From NCBI GenBank assembly GCA_016841645.1, contig JAENYS010000012.1, forward strand, positions 19,020-83,019: a stretch of DNA of 64,000 nucleotides, in the 5' to 3' direction. Below the pieces are notes generated by a model. It worked only from the letters and a program-made list of their open reading frames with translations. It did no database searches and had not been told where the DNA came from. The first letter of the stretch is position 1. Every line of letters begins with the position of its first letter. Below are positions 9,042-18,350 of this stretch, one piece after another. The position numbers and the translations under genes were made by a program. Origin of the DNA: Desulfoscipio geothermicus. GTDB taxonomy: Bacteria; Bacillota; Desulfotomaculia; Desulfotomaculales; Desulfallaceae.

Positions 9042-9629
9042 CTAAGCAAGTTGATACTTGCCACCGGAACCGGGTTGTAGCCCTTCGGCGGCCAGCAAAC
9101 GCACCTTCCACGCAAGACCAGAGCCAAAACCACCAATACTGCCGTCACCGCGAATTACACGGTGACAGGGGACAACCAGTAAAATACGGTTTGCCCCCAA
9201 GGCGCCACCCACTGCCCGTGTGGCCCGGGGATAGTTGATCTGGGCGGCTACCTGTCCATAGGACAGCAGCGTGCCGTACCGGATCTCCCGCACCACCATT
9301 AGCACTCGCTGCTGAAAAGGTGTAAACAACGACCAGTCCACGGGAAAGTCAAGCTGCACCCGCTCCCCGTCAAAATACCGCTTTAGCGCTTGCGCCAGAC
9401 CGGCGAGCACATGGCCGGGCTCCGGCGGCAACACAGGACACCCTTCATTTACCCCCAGCCAAGTCAGATAGCGCAAGCACTCCTCAACACTGGGCTGAGG
9501 CAGCGTCAACGCCACCAACCCTGCTTCGCTGCGCGCTGCTCCCACCCAACCGGCCGGCGTAGCCACCAGCCAAACTAAGGGGTCCTGCCTATATTTTTTT
9601 AACTTAACTTTTTTAAATTCATATGTCAC
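9042..9629 (-). CDS. ogt: Methylated-DNA-[protein]-cysteine S-methyltransferase
   Basis: A 195-residue O6-alkylguanine-DNA alkyltransferase. The active-site block VVPCHRVIRGDGSIGGFG is intact (acceptor Cys near residue 155), and the helix-turn-helix segment is RYGTLLSYGQVAAQINYPRA with the Arg finger at RAVGGALGANR. The enzyme transfers alkyl groups from O6-alkylguanine or O4-alkylthymine to its own Cys. The start is GTG 9629, which overlaps the TAG of a cysteine-synthase fragment by one base, with a GGAG inside that fragment. This unusual junction may mean that ogt gained its present start by a deletion. Confidence 0.9.
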   Translation of the reverse strand: MTYEFKKVKLKKYRQDPLVWLVATPAGWVGAARSEAGLVALTLPQPSVEECLRYLTWLGVNEGCPVLPPEPGHVLAGLAQALKRYFDGERVQLDFPVDWSLFTPFQQRVLMVVREIRYGTLLSYGQVAAQINYPRATRAVGGALGANRILLVVPCHRVIRGDGSIGGFGSGLAWKVRLLAAEGLQPGSGGKYQLA

Positions 9630-9820
9630 TATAATACTCCATTATTATCAGCAATAGCCAACGCTACCCTGTCTTTAATACTACCGCCCGGGTTAAAATA
9701 CTCCAGTTTGGCCAGTATCCTGCCTGACAGGCCGCTGCCAAATCGCTTCAGCTCATATAGGGGCGTATTACCGATTAATTGCTTAATATCGTAAGCAAAC
9801 GACATAATAATCACATCCAT
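9629..9820 (-). pseudogene. N-terminal fragment of cysteine synthase
   Basis: 63 codons that read [20 protein letters not shown] and [17 protein letters not shown], the opening and PLP-lysine block of the CysK/CBS family. After that the frame runs DNNGVL and stops at TAG, so about 240 residues of the enzyme are missing. The stop overlaps the start of ogt. It could be expressed as a short peptide but cannot be an active enzyme. It is best read as a deletion scar. Confidence 0.8.
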
Positions 9821-9970
9821 AACCTTAATTTTACATACGAATTTACTTTATCACCGCCGGCAAGGCTTGTCAATTAAGGCGGTTTAATGTGAAGCATTAC
9901 AGCCCGGATACAAAAAAATGTATAGTTAATTTTCAATGTGCAAAAATAACCTTCAAAGGAGGAGGTATGC

Positions 9971-10420
9971 GTGAAATCAGACAGATTAGTTGCAGGTGGA
10001 TTGGCTGGAGCAGTAGCGGCATTTGTACAATATGTTTCCTGCACTATTGCCAAGGCAACAGGAATAACTGATCGTACATTTAAAGATTTTGCCGCTGTAA
10101 TCGTAACTTTCAAGGACTACCCGGGCATTTTAGGTTTTATTGTAGGATTTATCGCCCACCTAATTGTTGGTGTTATGCTTGGTATCATTTTTGTCTATAT
10201 AATAATGCTTACTTCTAATCGTTATCTGTACATAAAAGGGCTGGGCTATGGAGCAGTATGTTGGTTCCTACTGTCCGGCTTAGGAACAATTTTTAAACTA
10301 CCTATGCTTAAAGATATACCACCGTTCGCCGCTCTTTCCACACTTATGGGCTCTTTAATTTATGGTGCGGTAATTGCTTATACTCTTAAACTTTTAGAAA
10401 AAAAAACAAACCTGCTATGA
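9971..10420 (+). CDS. Small four-helix membrane protein, unknown family
   Basis: A 149-residue protein starting with GTG behind an excellent AAAGGAGGAGG site. Four hydrophobic segments are visible (about residues 5-28, 48-80, 88-108, 120-142), with few charged residues and no catalytic motif. The N-terminal glycine-rich helix (RLVAGGLAGAVAAFVQY) is the most distinctive part. No functional partner is adjacent. Function unknown. Confidence 0.7.
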   Translation: MKSDRLVAGGLAGAVAAFVQYVSCTIAKATGITDRTFKDFAAVIVTFKDYPGILGFIVGFIAHLIVGVMLGIIFVYIIMLTSNRYLYIKGLGYGAVCWFLLSGLGTIFKLPMLKDIPPFAALSTLMGSLIYGAVIAYTLKLLEKKTNLL

Positions 10421-10505
10421 AAAGTTTAACCAATACCTTACCCTCAGAATCTCAGGGAGCCTTGCGCCCTAGCACCTCATCCACGGTATGTACCGAGCGT
10501 AACAA

Positions 10506-10709
10506 GTGATTGCTATTGTCACTATACAATGCTACAAAAACCGACAAATAGTGTGCCTGCGTGCCAGATTACATGACCTGGTCACCGTAGGCGCAAATTT
10601 TGAAAAATTGCTTACAGCCAGCCAGGAGCTGGATAAGTTTATAAACCCCGGTACGCTGATTTGTCAGCTGCCGAGTTGCAATGTATGGACACAAATACGT
10701 CTACTTTAG
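10506..10709 (+). CDS. Spo0E-like aspartyl-phosphate phosphatase, possibly damaged at its C-terminus
   Basis: A short frame with RARLHDLVTVGANFEKLLTA followed by SQELDKFI, the Spo0E family signature (SQELD motif in the second helix). Spo0E-like proteins dephosphorylate Spo0A-P and delay sporulation. The GTG start has no clear ribosome site, and the last 20 or so residues run antisense into an amidase relic, so the natural C-terminus may be lost. The family is normally 50-85 residues long, so the core could still be whole. Confidence 0.5.
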   Translation: MIAIVTIQCYKNRQIVCLRARLHDLVTVGANFEKLLTASQELDKFINPGTLICQLPSCNVWTQIRLL

Positions 10710-10948
10710 CCCGGTTGGCTACCTTGCACCGCATGCCAAGGTCGGCGTTAATACTGTTAGCCAACAGCTTGTCCGTGTCCCTGGTGAGTATTACGTCTAC
10801 GCCTGAATTACTGAGAATGTTAGCTACTTTTTGTGATACCGTTAGGGTGGCCACAGGCATACAACTGCTGGACCGCCTCTTCCGGTGTAGCCGCTTGGCG
10901 TACCGGCTTGTATCTGTCTACCTTCAGGAATTTGTGATGGTCAACCAT
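10639..10948 (-). pseudogene. N-acetylmuramoyl-L-alanine amidase relic (Amidase_3), frameshifted and truncated
   Basis: The frame opening at ATG 10948 (MVDHHKFLKVDRYKPVRQAA) shifts near 10860 into one that reads VSQKVANILSNSGVDVILTR and DVFVSIHCNSAAD, the LTR-D and SIHxN(S/A) blocks of zinc-dependent Amidase_3 enzymes. It stops soon after. The zinc ligand His in SIHCN is present, but the GHGG block and the C-terminal Glu are absent. Its start overlaps the end of a holin-like relic, so the two form a decayed lysis cassette. Confidence 0.65.
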
Positions 10949-11193
10949 GGTTTTTGATTTCTTTGACGTCCTCGCGTACATCCTCAATAATACCTAATTT
11001 ATCGCTTAATTCAGCAATAATCGTTTGGTAATTTTGTTCCCGCTTTGAGTTTTCCCGCAGTACATAAAAAAGCAGCGCTGTGAATAGCACTGCAAAAAAC
11101 CGGTGGCGATAATATAATTATACTGGTAAAAGTTTCTGCCTGACGATTCAGGTGTTTTGTGATATTTTGAAATAGTTCGCCAAATGTGAGCAT
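10941..11193 (-). pseudogene. BhlA/UviB-type holin relic with frameshift
   Basis: From ATG 11193 the frame reads MLTFGELFQNITKHLNRQAE. Near 11100 the sense moves to another frame: FFAVLFTALLFYVLRENSKR, then TIIAELSDKLGIIEDVREDV. The second part is a textbook C-terminal half of the BhlA/UviB holin family (one helix, then a charged coiled coil). No single frame encodes both parts, so a small indel has broken it. The following amidase relic starts within its last codons. Confidence 0.65.
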
Positions 11194-11211
11194 AGCAACC
11201 CGGGCACTAAA

Positions 11212-11238
11212 AAGACCCCCGCAAAATCGGGGGTCTTC
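11212..11238 (-). terminator. groESL operon terminator
   Basis: AAGACCCCC and GGGGGTCTT pair across an 8-base loop, and the minus strand continues into a short T run. It lies 10-35 bases past the groEL stop. Confidence 0.85.
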
Positions 11239-11246
11239 GGTATTTA

Positions 11247-12893
<1,647 letters not shown>

Positions 12894-12976
12894 TTACCTC
12901 CTTCAATTTAATATATCTCATGCTAAAAACTCTTCAATAATACCTTAATACCTTGCTTAAAAGCTCACACAGCCAG

Positions 12977-13261
12977 CTACTCGATTACGCCGAGGACGTC
13001 CATTTCCCGTAAAATCAAGTACTCCACATCGTCGATTTTAATTTCATTGCCCGCGTACTTGGAAAACAGCACCTTGTCCCCTGCTTTTAGATCGATAGCT
13101 TCGCGCTGCCCGTTATCCAACAGACGGCCCGAGCCAACGGCCACTACTTCGCCTTGCTGCGGCTTTTCTTTGGCCGTATCCGGCAATACAATACCGCTTT
13201 TGGTTACTTCTTCGCTAGGCATAGGCTTAACAACTACCCGATCGCCCAAAGGTCTTATCAC
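12977..13261 (-). CDS. groES: Co-chaperonin GroES (10 kDa)
   Basis: A 94-residue protein with the standard GroES layout: [20 protein letters not shown] at the start, the mobile loop [20 protein letters not shown], and the closing [20 protein letters not shown]. It caps the GroEL cylinder. It is the first gene of the operon, with AAGGAGGGG before the ATG and a CIRCE operator about 53 bases upstream. Confidence 0.98.
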   Translation of the reverse strand: MIRPLGDRVVVKPMPSEEVTKSGIVLPDTAKEKPQQGEVVAVGSGRLLDNGQREAIDLKAGDKVLFSKYAGNEIKIDDVEYLILREMDVLGVIE

Positions 13262-13313
13262 AAAAACCCCTCCTTAATATTATTTGATAAAGTATTGAGC
13301 GGTTTTATTATTG

Positions 13314-13340
13314 TTAGCACTCATTAATACCGAGTGCTAA
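13314..13340 (-). promoter_or_regulatory. CIRCE operator (HrcA binding site)
   Basis: A perfect TTAGCACTC-N9-GAGTGCTAA inverted repeat upstream of groES. CIRCE is the binding site of the heat-shock repressor HrcA. A TATAAT-like -10 element (13352-13363 area, reading leftward) lies just upstream of it, so HrcA would block the start region. Confidence 0.97.
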
Positions 13341-13585
13341 CACCCAAGTATTATAATATAGAACGAGCCAACCAAAAGCAAGTATTTTTTCACAAGAAAT
13401 TACCCTTATTTTTTAAAAATAGGACAATTTATTAAAATATTGCTCCGGCTTTCTCCTTCTATATGATTATTGGAGCTTAAATTTTTAACTGTCTGATCTT
13501 TTTTGAACTCCTAGAAATATTTTCCCACAATTAACTTAATTTCATACGATAATTTTCCAAAAAATTTATGATAATGTTTATTTTA

Positions 13586-14080
13586 CTACTCTACGCTGCC
13601 GCATTCCGTAGCCTGTCCTGTAAGTATTTCCAGACCGTGGGGCAGTGCGGGCAGAATTGCTTCCAGACACTCCCGCACCCCTTTGGGACTGCCTGGTAAA
13701 TTAACAATGAGGGTCTTGTGCCTAATGCCCGCCACTGCCCGAGAAAGCATGGCCCGGTTGGTTTTTTTCAAGCTTTCCAAGCGCATAACTTCGGCTATGC
13801 CCGGCGCCTCACGGTGGATAACCGCCCGCGTAGCCTCGGGAGTATTATCCCGCAGGCTAAAACCGGTACCTCCGGTGGTTAAAATAAGCTCATGCAGGCC
13901 ACGGTCAGCTAATTCAATTAATGTTTCAACGATAATATCATAATCGTCGGAGATAACCCGGTAATCTCCGACCGTCCAGCCCTGCTGCTCCACCAATTCC
14001 CTAATTATACCGGCACTGAGGTCCTCGCGCTCGCCACGCGAACCCTTATCGCTCATTGTTAAAATGGCCGTTTTGAACAC
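13586..14080 (-). CDS. mogA: Molybdopterin adenylyltransferase (MogA/MoaB family)
   Basis: A 164-residue protein. It has TTGGTGFSLRDNTPEATRAV, the conserved GGTG and Asp/Glu nucleotide site of the MogA/MoaB/Cnx1G fold, and NLPGSPKGVRECLEAILPAL, the second conserved loop. It adenylates molybdopterin before metal insertion by MoeA. It heads a leftward series of MoeA genes. I see no riboswitch directly before it; about 245 bases with no gene separate it from the groESL promoter. Confidence 0.9.
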   Translation of the reverse strand: MFKTAILTMSDKGSRGEREDLSAGIIRELVEQQGWTVGDYRVISDDYDIIVETLIELADRGLHELILTTGGTGFSLRDNTPEATRAVIHREAPGIAEVMRLESLKKTNRAMLSRAVAGIRHKTLIVNLPGSPKGVRECLEAILPALPHGLEILTGQATECGSVE

Positions 14081-14147
14081 GTATTAAGCCCCCTTTAAGA
14101 AAGTAACCCTATCATTTACATGTACTTTCTATATTTAAACATAACCG

Positions 14148-14351
14148 TTACATTTCTTCACCTATATATGTAAAATTAAAACCAACCGGTTTTCTTATAA
14201 TAAGGCCGGCAATGTACTGGTAACGACCGTCACAGAGAGCGCACATGATGTCGCCCTCAGTGACGGTTAACGGATTGCCGGGTATCCGGGCACCACAACA
14301 GCAATAGCAGGCTTTGCCGGGACAAACCGGATGAACATTTACACCGCCACA
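14148..14351 (-). other. Cysteine-rich frame continuing in phase past the amber stop of the MoeA-PBP gene
   Basis: After the TAG that ends the MoeA-PBP gene (14352-14354), the same frame stays open for 67 codons to a TAA. It reads like real protein: VNVHPVCPGKACYCCCGARI, then TVTEGDIMCALCDGRYQYIA. Seven Cys in CxxxxxCxCCC...CxxC spacing resemble a zinc ribbon like the one at the end of FmdE-type proteins. No ATG, GTG or TTG with a ribosome site opens this frame, so it is either read through from the gene before it (UAG as pyrrolysine or plain suppression), or a stop mutation has cut a longer fusion protein. It could also be a chance frame, though its composition argues against that. Confidence 0.45.
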
Positions 14352-16280
14352 CTATTCCCGGCTGTCGTACATTATTTTGCCGCAGTCCCGCAGGTCGTAA
14401 CCGCCCAGAGCGTTGACTTCCTGATGGAAAGCGGGCTCTGCCATTACCTCTAACAAGCGCTGGATATACGGTGTATCGTAATAGGCTACCGGAATACACA
14501 AATCGTAACGTTCCTCCACCACAGGTACAAAATCCAGTCCCAAAGCCAAAGCTGCGGCTCGAATACCCATGCCGGCATCAGCCGATCCCGAGGCTACCGC
14601 CGCTGCCACAGCCATATGGGTGTATTCCTCATGCTCGTAGCCCTTGATATCGTCCGCATTAATACCATGTTCTTGCAATTTATAATCAAACAGAATGCGC
14701 GTTCCCGCGCCCCGCTGCCGGTTTATGTAACTGAGACCCAGTTCTACCAGGTCCTCCACCCCACGAATGTTATGGGAATTACCGGGCGCCACCATTAAAC
14801 CTTGCTCCCGGTGTACTAAATTGACCAGCACAACAGGCTGCCCGGCCAGCAATCGCTTAATGTAGGACACGTTATAATCGCCGGTTTTCCCATCAAGCAA
14901 GTGAGTGCCGGCACAGTGGGCCTCGCCCCGTTTCAGGGCGCTCAACCCCCCCAGGCTGCCCACGTTGGCCGAAGAAAGAGTAGCGACGGGATATTTTTGA
15001 CGCAGGTGATTGGCCAACACATCCAGGGTGATGTCGTGACTGCCGATTATCACCGTAGTCTCCCGGATCTCCTCCAGCGGGCGCATCAATTCCACCGTCA
15101 CGGAATCTCCGGCGTTGTACCCCTCGGAAAGCCTGGGCACCCGCAGCATACCATCAGCCCGCACCAGCGACATAATCACCCCGGCTCCCCGGGAAATGGC
15201 CGTGGCGATAATCTTATCTCCCACCTGTCCCATTTTAACCCTGACAAATTCTTCAATGCCCATAGGTGATACTATTTTACGAGATACTATAGCACCGGCT
15301 TTTTCCCTGGCAGGCGGCGACGCGCCCAGCTTGCTATAAATTATAGGCCTGACGAACTGCTCGGCTGCCACCACCGCCGACACCGAGTAGCCGGGCACAC
15401 CAACCACCGGCTTGCCTGCAATTTCACCCAGTATCACTGGTTTAGCGGGCTTAATGGCTACCCCGTGGGTGAGCACACGCCCCAGCTCACCGATAAGTTC
15501 AGCGGTGAAGTCTTCACGTCCCGCTGAGGAACCGGCGTTAATCAGAATCAAGTCAAAGTCCGATACTGCTGCCCGCAGCCTCTCTTTAAGGGCCTGGTAA
15601 TCGTCGACGGTAATTTCATGGCGCATGGGGACACCGCCCCATTTGGCTACCATTGCACCCAGTACCCGGGTATTGTATTCGATGATATCACCGGGCTTAA
15701 GCGGCACCCCGGGCTGCACCAACTCGGTGCCTGTGGGCAAAAGCGCCACCCGGGGTTTGGGATGCACAGCTATTTCCGTTAGCCCGCCGGCCAGTATACC
15801 ACCCAGGTCAACGGGACGTAACCGGTGGTTGGCGGGCACAATCATTTCCGTAGCCACCACATCCTCGCCAATCACCCGCACATGCTGCCAGGGCACCGCA
15901 CCGCTGGTTATTTCAAATACACTTTCATCTATAAAATGGATGTCCTCAATCATAATCACAGCATCGCAGCCAGGCGGCAGAGGATCCCCGGTGTCCACCA
16001 CAGCGATATGCGCACCCAAAGTCAGCCTTTTGGGCGCGGCGTCGGACGCGCCAAAAGTATCTGCAGCCTGCACAGCCACTCCGTCTACTGCCGAAGCGTG
16101 ATAGTGAGGTGAAGAAGTCCGGGCATACACCGGTCCTGCGGTCACCCGGCCTGCCGCCTCTTCCACCGCGATTAATTCACTGGGCCCCGGAGCCAGCACA
16201 CCAAGCCCGGCCAGGTAATCAAGGTATTCCGCCAGCGCCTCTTCCAGCGGCTTGTCATCCAAGTAAACATCCCTTTTCAT
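14352..16280 (-). CDS. MoeA fused to a periplasmic-binding-protein-like (molybdate/LysR-substrate type) domain
   Basis: About 642 residues. The first roughly 400 form a MoeA domain, with SSPHYHASAVDGVAVQAADT, GDPLPPGCDAVIMIED, LLPTGTELVQPG, the MPT-binding NAGSSAGREDFTAELIGELG and PVVGVPGYSVSAVV. From about 430 a PBP-like domain follows: TVIIGSHDITLDVLANHLRQ, GTHLLDGKTGDYN and PVVLVNLVHREQGLMVAPGN. This fused arrangement is known from clostridia and archaea and may couple sensing of the oxyanion to insertion into molybdopterin. I chose ATG 16280, which has CGGAGTG upstream; an ATG at 16313 overlapping the previous stop (TAATG) is the alternative. The frame continues meaningfully past the TAG. 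Confidence 0.9.
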   Translation of the reverse strand: MKRDVYLDDKPLEEALAEYLDYLAGLGVLAPGPSELIAVEEAAGRVTAGPVYARTSSPHYHASAVDGVAVQAADTFGASDAAPKRLTLGAHIAVVDTGDPLPPGCDAVIMIEDIHFIDESVFEITSGAVPWQHVRVIGEDVVATEMIVPANHRLRPVDLGGILAGGLTEIAVHPKPRVALLPTGTELVQPGVPLKPGDIIEYNTRVLGAMVAKWGGVPMRHEITVDDYQALKERLRAAVSDFDLILINAGSSAGREDFTAELIGELGRVLTHGVAIKPAKPVILGEIAGKPVVGVPGYSVSAVVAAEQFVRPIIYSKLGASPPAREKAGAIVSRKIVSPMGIEEFVRVKMGQVGDKIIATAISRGAGVIMSLVRADGMLRVPRLSEGYNAGDSVTVELMRPLEEIRETTVIIGSHDITLDVLANHLRQKYPVATLSSANVGSLGGLSALKRGEAHCAGTHLLDGKTGDYNVSYIKRLLAGQPVVLVNLVHREQGLMVAPGNSHNIRGVEDLVELGLSYINRQRGAGTRILFDYKLQEHGINADDIKGYEHEEYTHMAVAAAVASGSADAGMGIRAAALALGLDFVPVVEERYDLCIPVAYYDTPYIQRLLEVMAEPAFHQEVNALGGYDLRDCGKIMYDSRE

Positions 16281-16312
16281 GGTTTCACTCCGTTCGCCAA
16301 ATAGTCCATCCA

Positions 16313-17548
16313 TTAAAACAGCTTAACTTCAATATATTCACCGGCTTCAATGCCTTCTTTTTCGGCGGCTATACGGGCCAGGCCACCGGCTCGCACCATT
16401 GTACTGATTAATCCCGATTTACCAAGCACAGGGTCGGCAATAAGCGTGCCATTTTCCTGGTACAGCCGGACTCTAAGGTAGTCCTCACGCCCGGAGGCCG
16501 AGTGCATATTGCGTGTCAGGCAGGCACGCACGGGGAATTCCAACGGGTCATCTACGTAAAAGCCATGCCTCAAAAGGGGCGTGACCAGCAAATCAAACAC
16601 CACCATCGCGGATACCGGGTGACCGGGCAGTCCAAAAACCGGCTTGCCTTCCACCACAGCACCTACTGTAGGTTTGCCGGGCTTAATAGAAATACCGTGA
16701 AACAGCACCCCCGGCGAGCCCAGGGTATCCAAGGCCCGGGCGGCCACATCCCTGGTGCCCACAGAGCTGCCGCCTGAAAGCAGTACCAAGTCACATTCCG
16801 ACAGCGCCTGCTTGAGCCTGTCCATCAACAAGTCAAAATCATCCTGCACAATACCGTAAATACAAGGCTGGGCACCGGCAGCCACCGCCTGGCCGTATAA
16901 TGCATAGGAATTGATATCCCGCACCTGGCCCGGCCCGGGCTGCTCCCGGGTTTCCACCAATTCATCACCGGTGGATATTATACCCACCTTTGTCGGCACC
17001 AGCACCGGCACTTCGGACAAACCCACGGCCGCCAACAACCCCAGGTCCTGGGGCCTGAGTATGTGTCCCCGGGGCAGCACCCCGTTCCCCGAAGCGATAT
17101 CTTCACCGGCAAATACTATATTATCACCCGGCGCTACCGGCTTGGTCACCCCAATTGTCAATTCATCCAGTTCCTCAGTGTATTCCACCATTACCACTGC
17201 ATCAGCCCCGGGCGGCAGCATACCCCCGGTGGGCATACGCCAAGCCTGACCGACCCCGACTACGCCTGTAGCCGCGGCATCTTGCCCCATATACACTTCA
17301 CCGGTTACATCAAGGTAAGCGGGCAGGCTTTCCGTAGCCCCAAATGTATCACGGGCCCGAACTGCAAAACCGTCTACAACAGAACGGTCAAAACCGGGCA
17401 CCGCATCTACGGCTGTCAGGTCTTGGGCCAGCCTGCGGCCCATTGCCTTCAGCAATGGTACTTGCTCGGCCAGGCCGGTCGCCTTGATATGTTCCCCCAA
17501 CAATTCCCGGGCCTCCCGCACCGTCCGGGCCTGAAACAGTTCACCCAT
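16313..17548 (-). CDS. moeA: Molybdopterin molybdenumtransferase MoeA
   Basis: A 411-residue MoeA with the four usual subdomains. Visible motifs: AVPGFDRSVVDGFAVRARDT, MPTGGMLPPGADAVVMVEYT, LSGGSSVGTRDVAARALDTL and KPVFGLPGHPVSAMVVFDLL. MoeA inserts molybdate (or tungstate) into adenylated molybdopterin made by MogA. I chose ATG 17548 because GGGAGG lies 9 bases upstream. Its stop overlaps the first possible start of the MoeA-PBP gene, so the two are translationally coupled. This is one of four MoeA-domain genes in the window. Confidence 0.93.
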   Translation of the reverse strand: MGELFQARTVREARELLGEHIKATGLAEQVPLLKAMGRRLAQDLTAVDAVPGFDRSVVDGFAVRARDTFGATESLPAYLDVTGEVYMGQDAAATGVVGVGQAWRMPTGGMLPPGADAVVMVEYTEELDELTIGVTKPVAPGDNIVFAGEDIASGNGVLPRGHILRPQDLGLLAAVGLSEVPVLVPTKVGIISTGDELVETREQPGPGQVRDINSYALYGQAVAAGAQPCIYGIVQDDFDLLMDRLKQALSECDLVLLSGGSSVGTRDVAARALDTLGSPGVLFHGISIKPGKPTVGAVVEGKPVFGLPGHPVSAMVVFDLLVTPLLRHGFYVDDPLEFPVRACLTRNMHSASGREDYLRVRLYQENGTLIADPVLGKSGLISTMVRAGGLARIAAEKEGIEAGEYIEVKLF

Positions 17549-17652
17549 AAAATTACCTCCCAACGCTCGTCATCCCATCTAGCAGTCCCATAACACAGCC
17601 ATAACCCGGGATTGGTTAAAAAGATCATCTATCCCCAATGCTTAGATGAATT

Positions 17653-17835
17653 TTAATCAAAACAGCCCAATTCACAGCCAAAGAGCTTTATTTCCAGTTC
17701 ATTTGCCACCTGACCAATTTCCCGTGGTGCAACTCCCAAATCGCTGGCCAGCTTTCTGGCTGCAGGACAGCTCAATTTGCCGTCCTTAGCGGCGTTCTTC
17801 ACTGCCGTTTTAATTTCCTCGATGTTTTTAGCCAT
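17653..17835 (-). CDS. Small (60-residue) helical protein upstream of moeA
   Basis: A compact protein with AAAGGAG before the ATG. It reads AAKDGKLSCPAARKLASDLG, then VAPREIGQVANELEIKLFG and a CELGCF tail. The middle looks like a helix-turn-helix and there are three Cys (one in SCPAA, two in CELGC). I have no firm family name. The position at the head of the moeA pair, with the same direction, suggests a role in cofactor assembly or its regulation, but this is inference only. Confidence 0.7.
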   Translation of the reverse strand: MAKNIEEIKTAVKNAAKDGKLSCPAARKLASDLGVAPREIGQVANELEIKLFGCELGCFD

Positions 17836-18350
17836 TGTTACAAGCTCCTTTCATATTTAACATAGTCACCATTGATACAAAACAACCACCTAACACGCCA
17901 TATTCAAATTTCGCTCACCGGAGGAACAATAACCGGATACTAATGGTGAAAATATAGCTTTATGACAATACAAACATTATCATTATAAAGATAACCTTTA
18001 TGACCCTATTGTGCAACAGATAAAGCTAACTTAATCGACAAAAAATCCAGTTGGAGATTAATTCTATGAGCAGGATTAGTGTTTATTACCGCTAGCTGTC
18101 AATACAAGTTCACCCCAACTCACATTAAATGTCCCTGTTTTTCTAATAATCTCCTATCAAAGCCCGCACTGAATATGAGCCCGTTATCACCCAAATTGCA
18201 GACTTCTCGGTTGTTAGAAGGAGATCACAATTGAAAAACGAATTCTCTACTAACGCCCAAATTGTTTAATCATAACCCGCTTATGAAAATTTTACCGCCG
18301 CAATTGGTAACCATTTTTCATTAACCATTTTATAAAAGGAGAAACTACGC
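17836..18350. other. 515-base intergenic region between divergent molybdenum and nitroreductase genes
   Basis: AT-rich. It must hold two divergent promoters. A good ribosome site (AGAAGGAGATC) at about 18218-18228 precedes a 12-codon frame from TTG 18232 (KNEFSTNAQIV), which could be a leader peptide or the start of a lost gene. No clear riboswitch, terminator or repeat is visible here. Confidence 0.4.

Noticed and set aside
14257..14499. Open frame of 80 codons across the end of the MoeA-PBP gene
   Set aside because: Out of phase with the clear coding frame and with the Cys-rich extension; a shadow frame.
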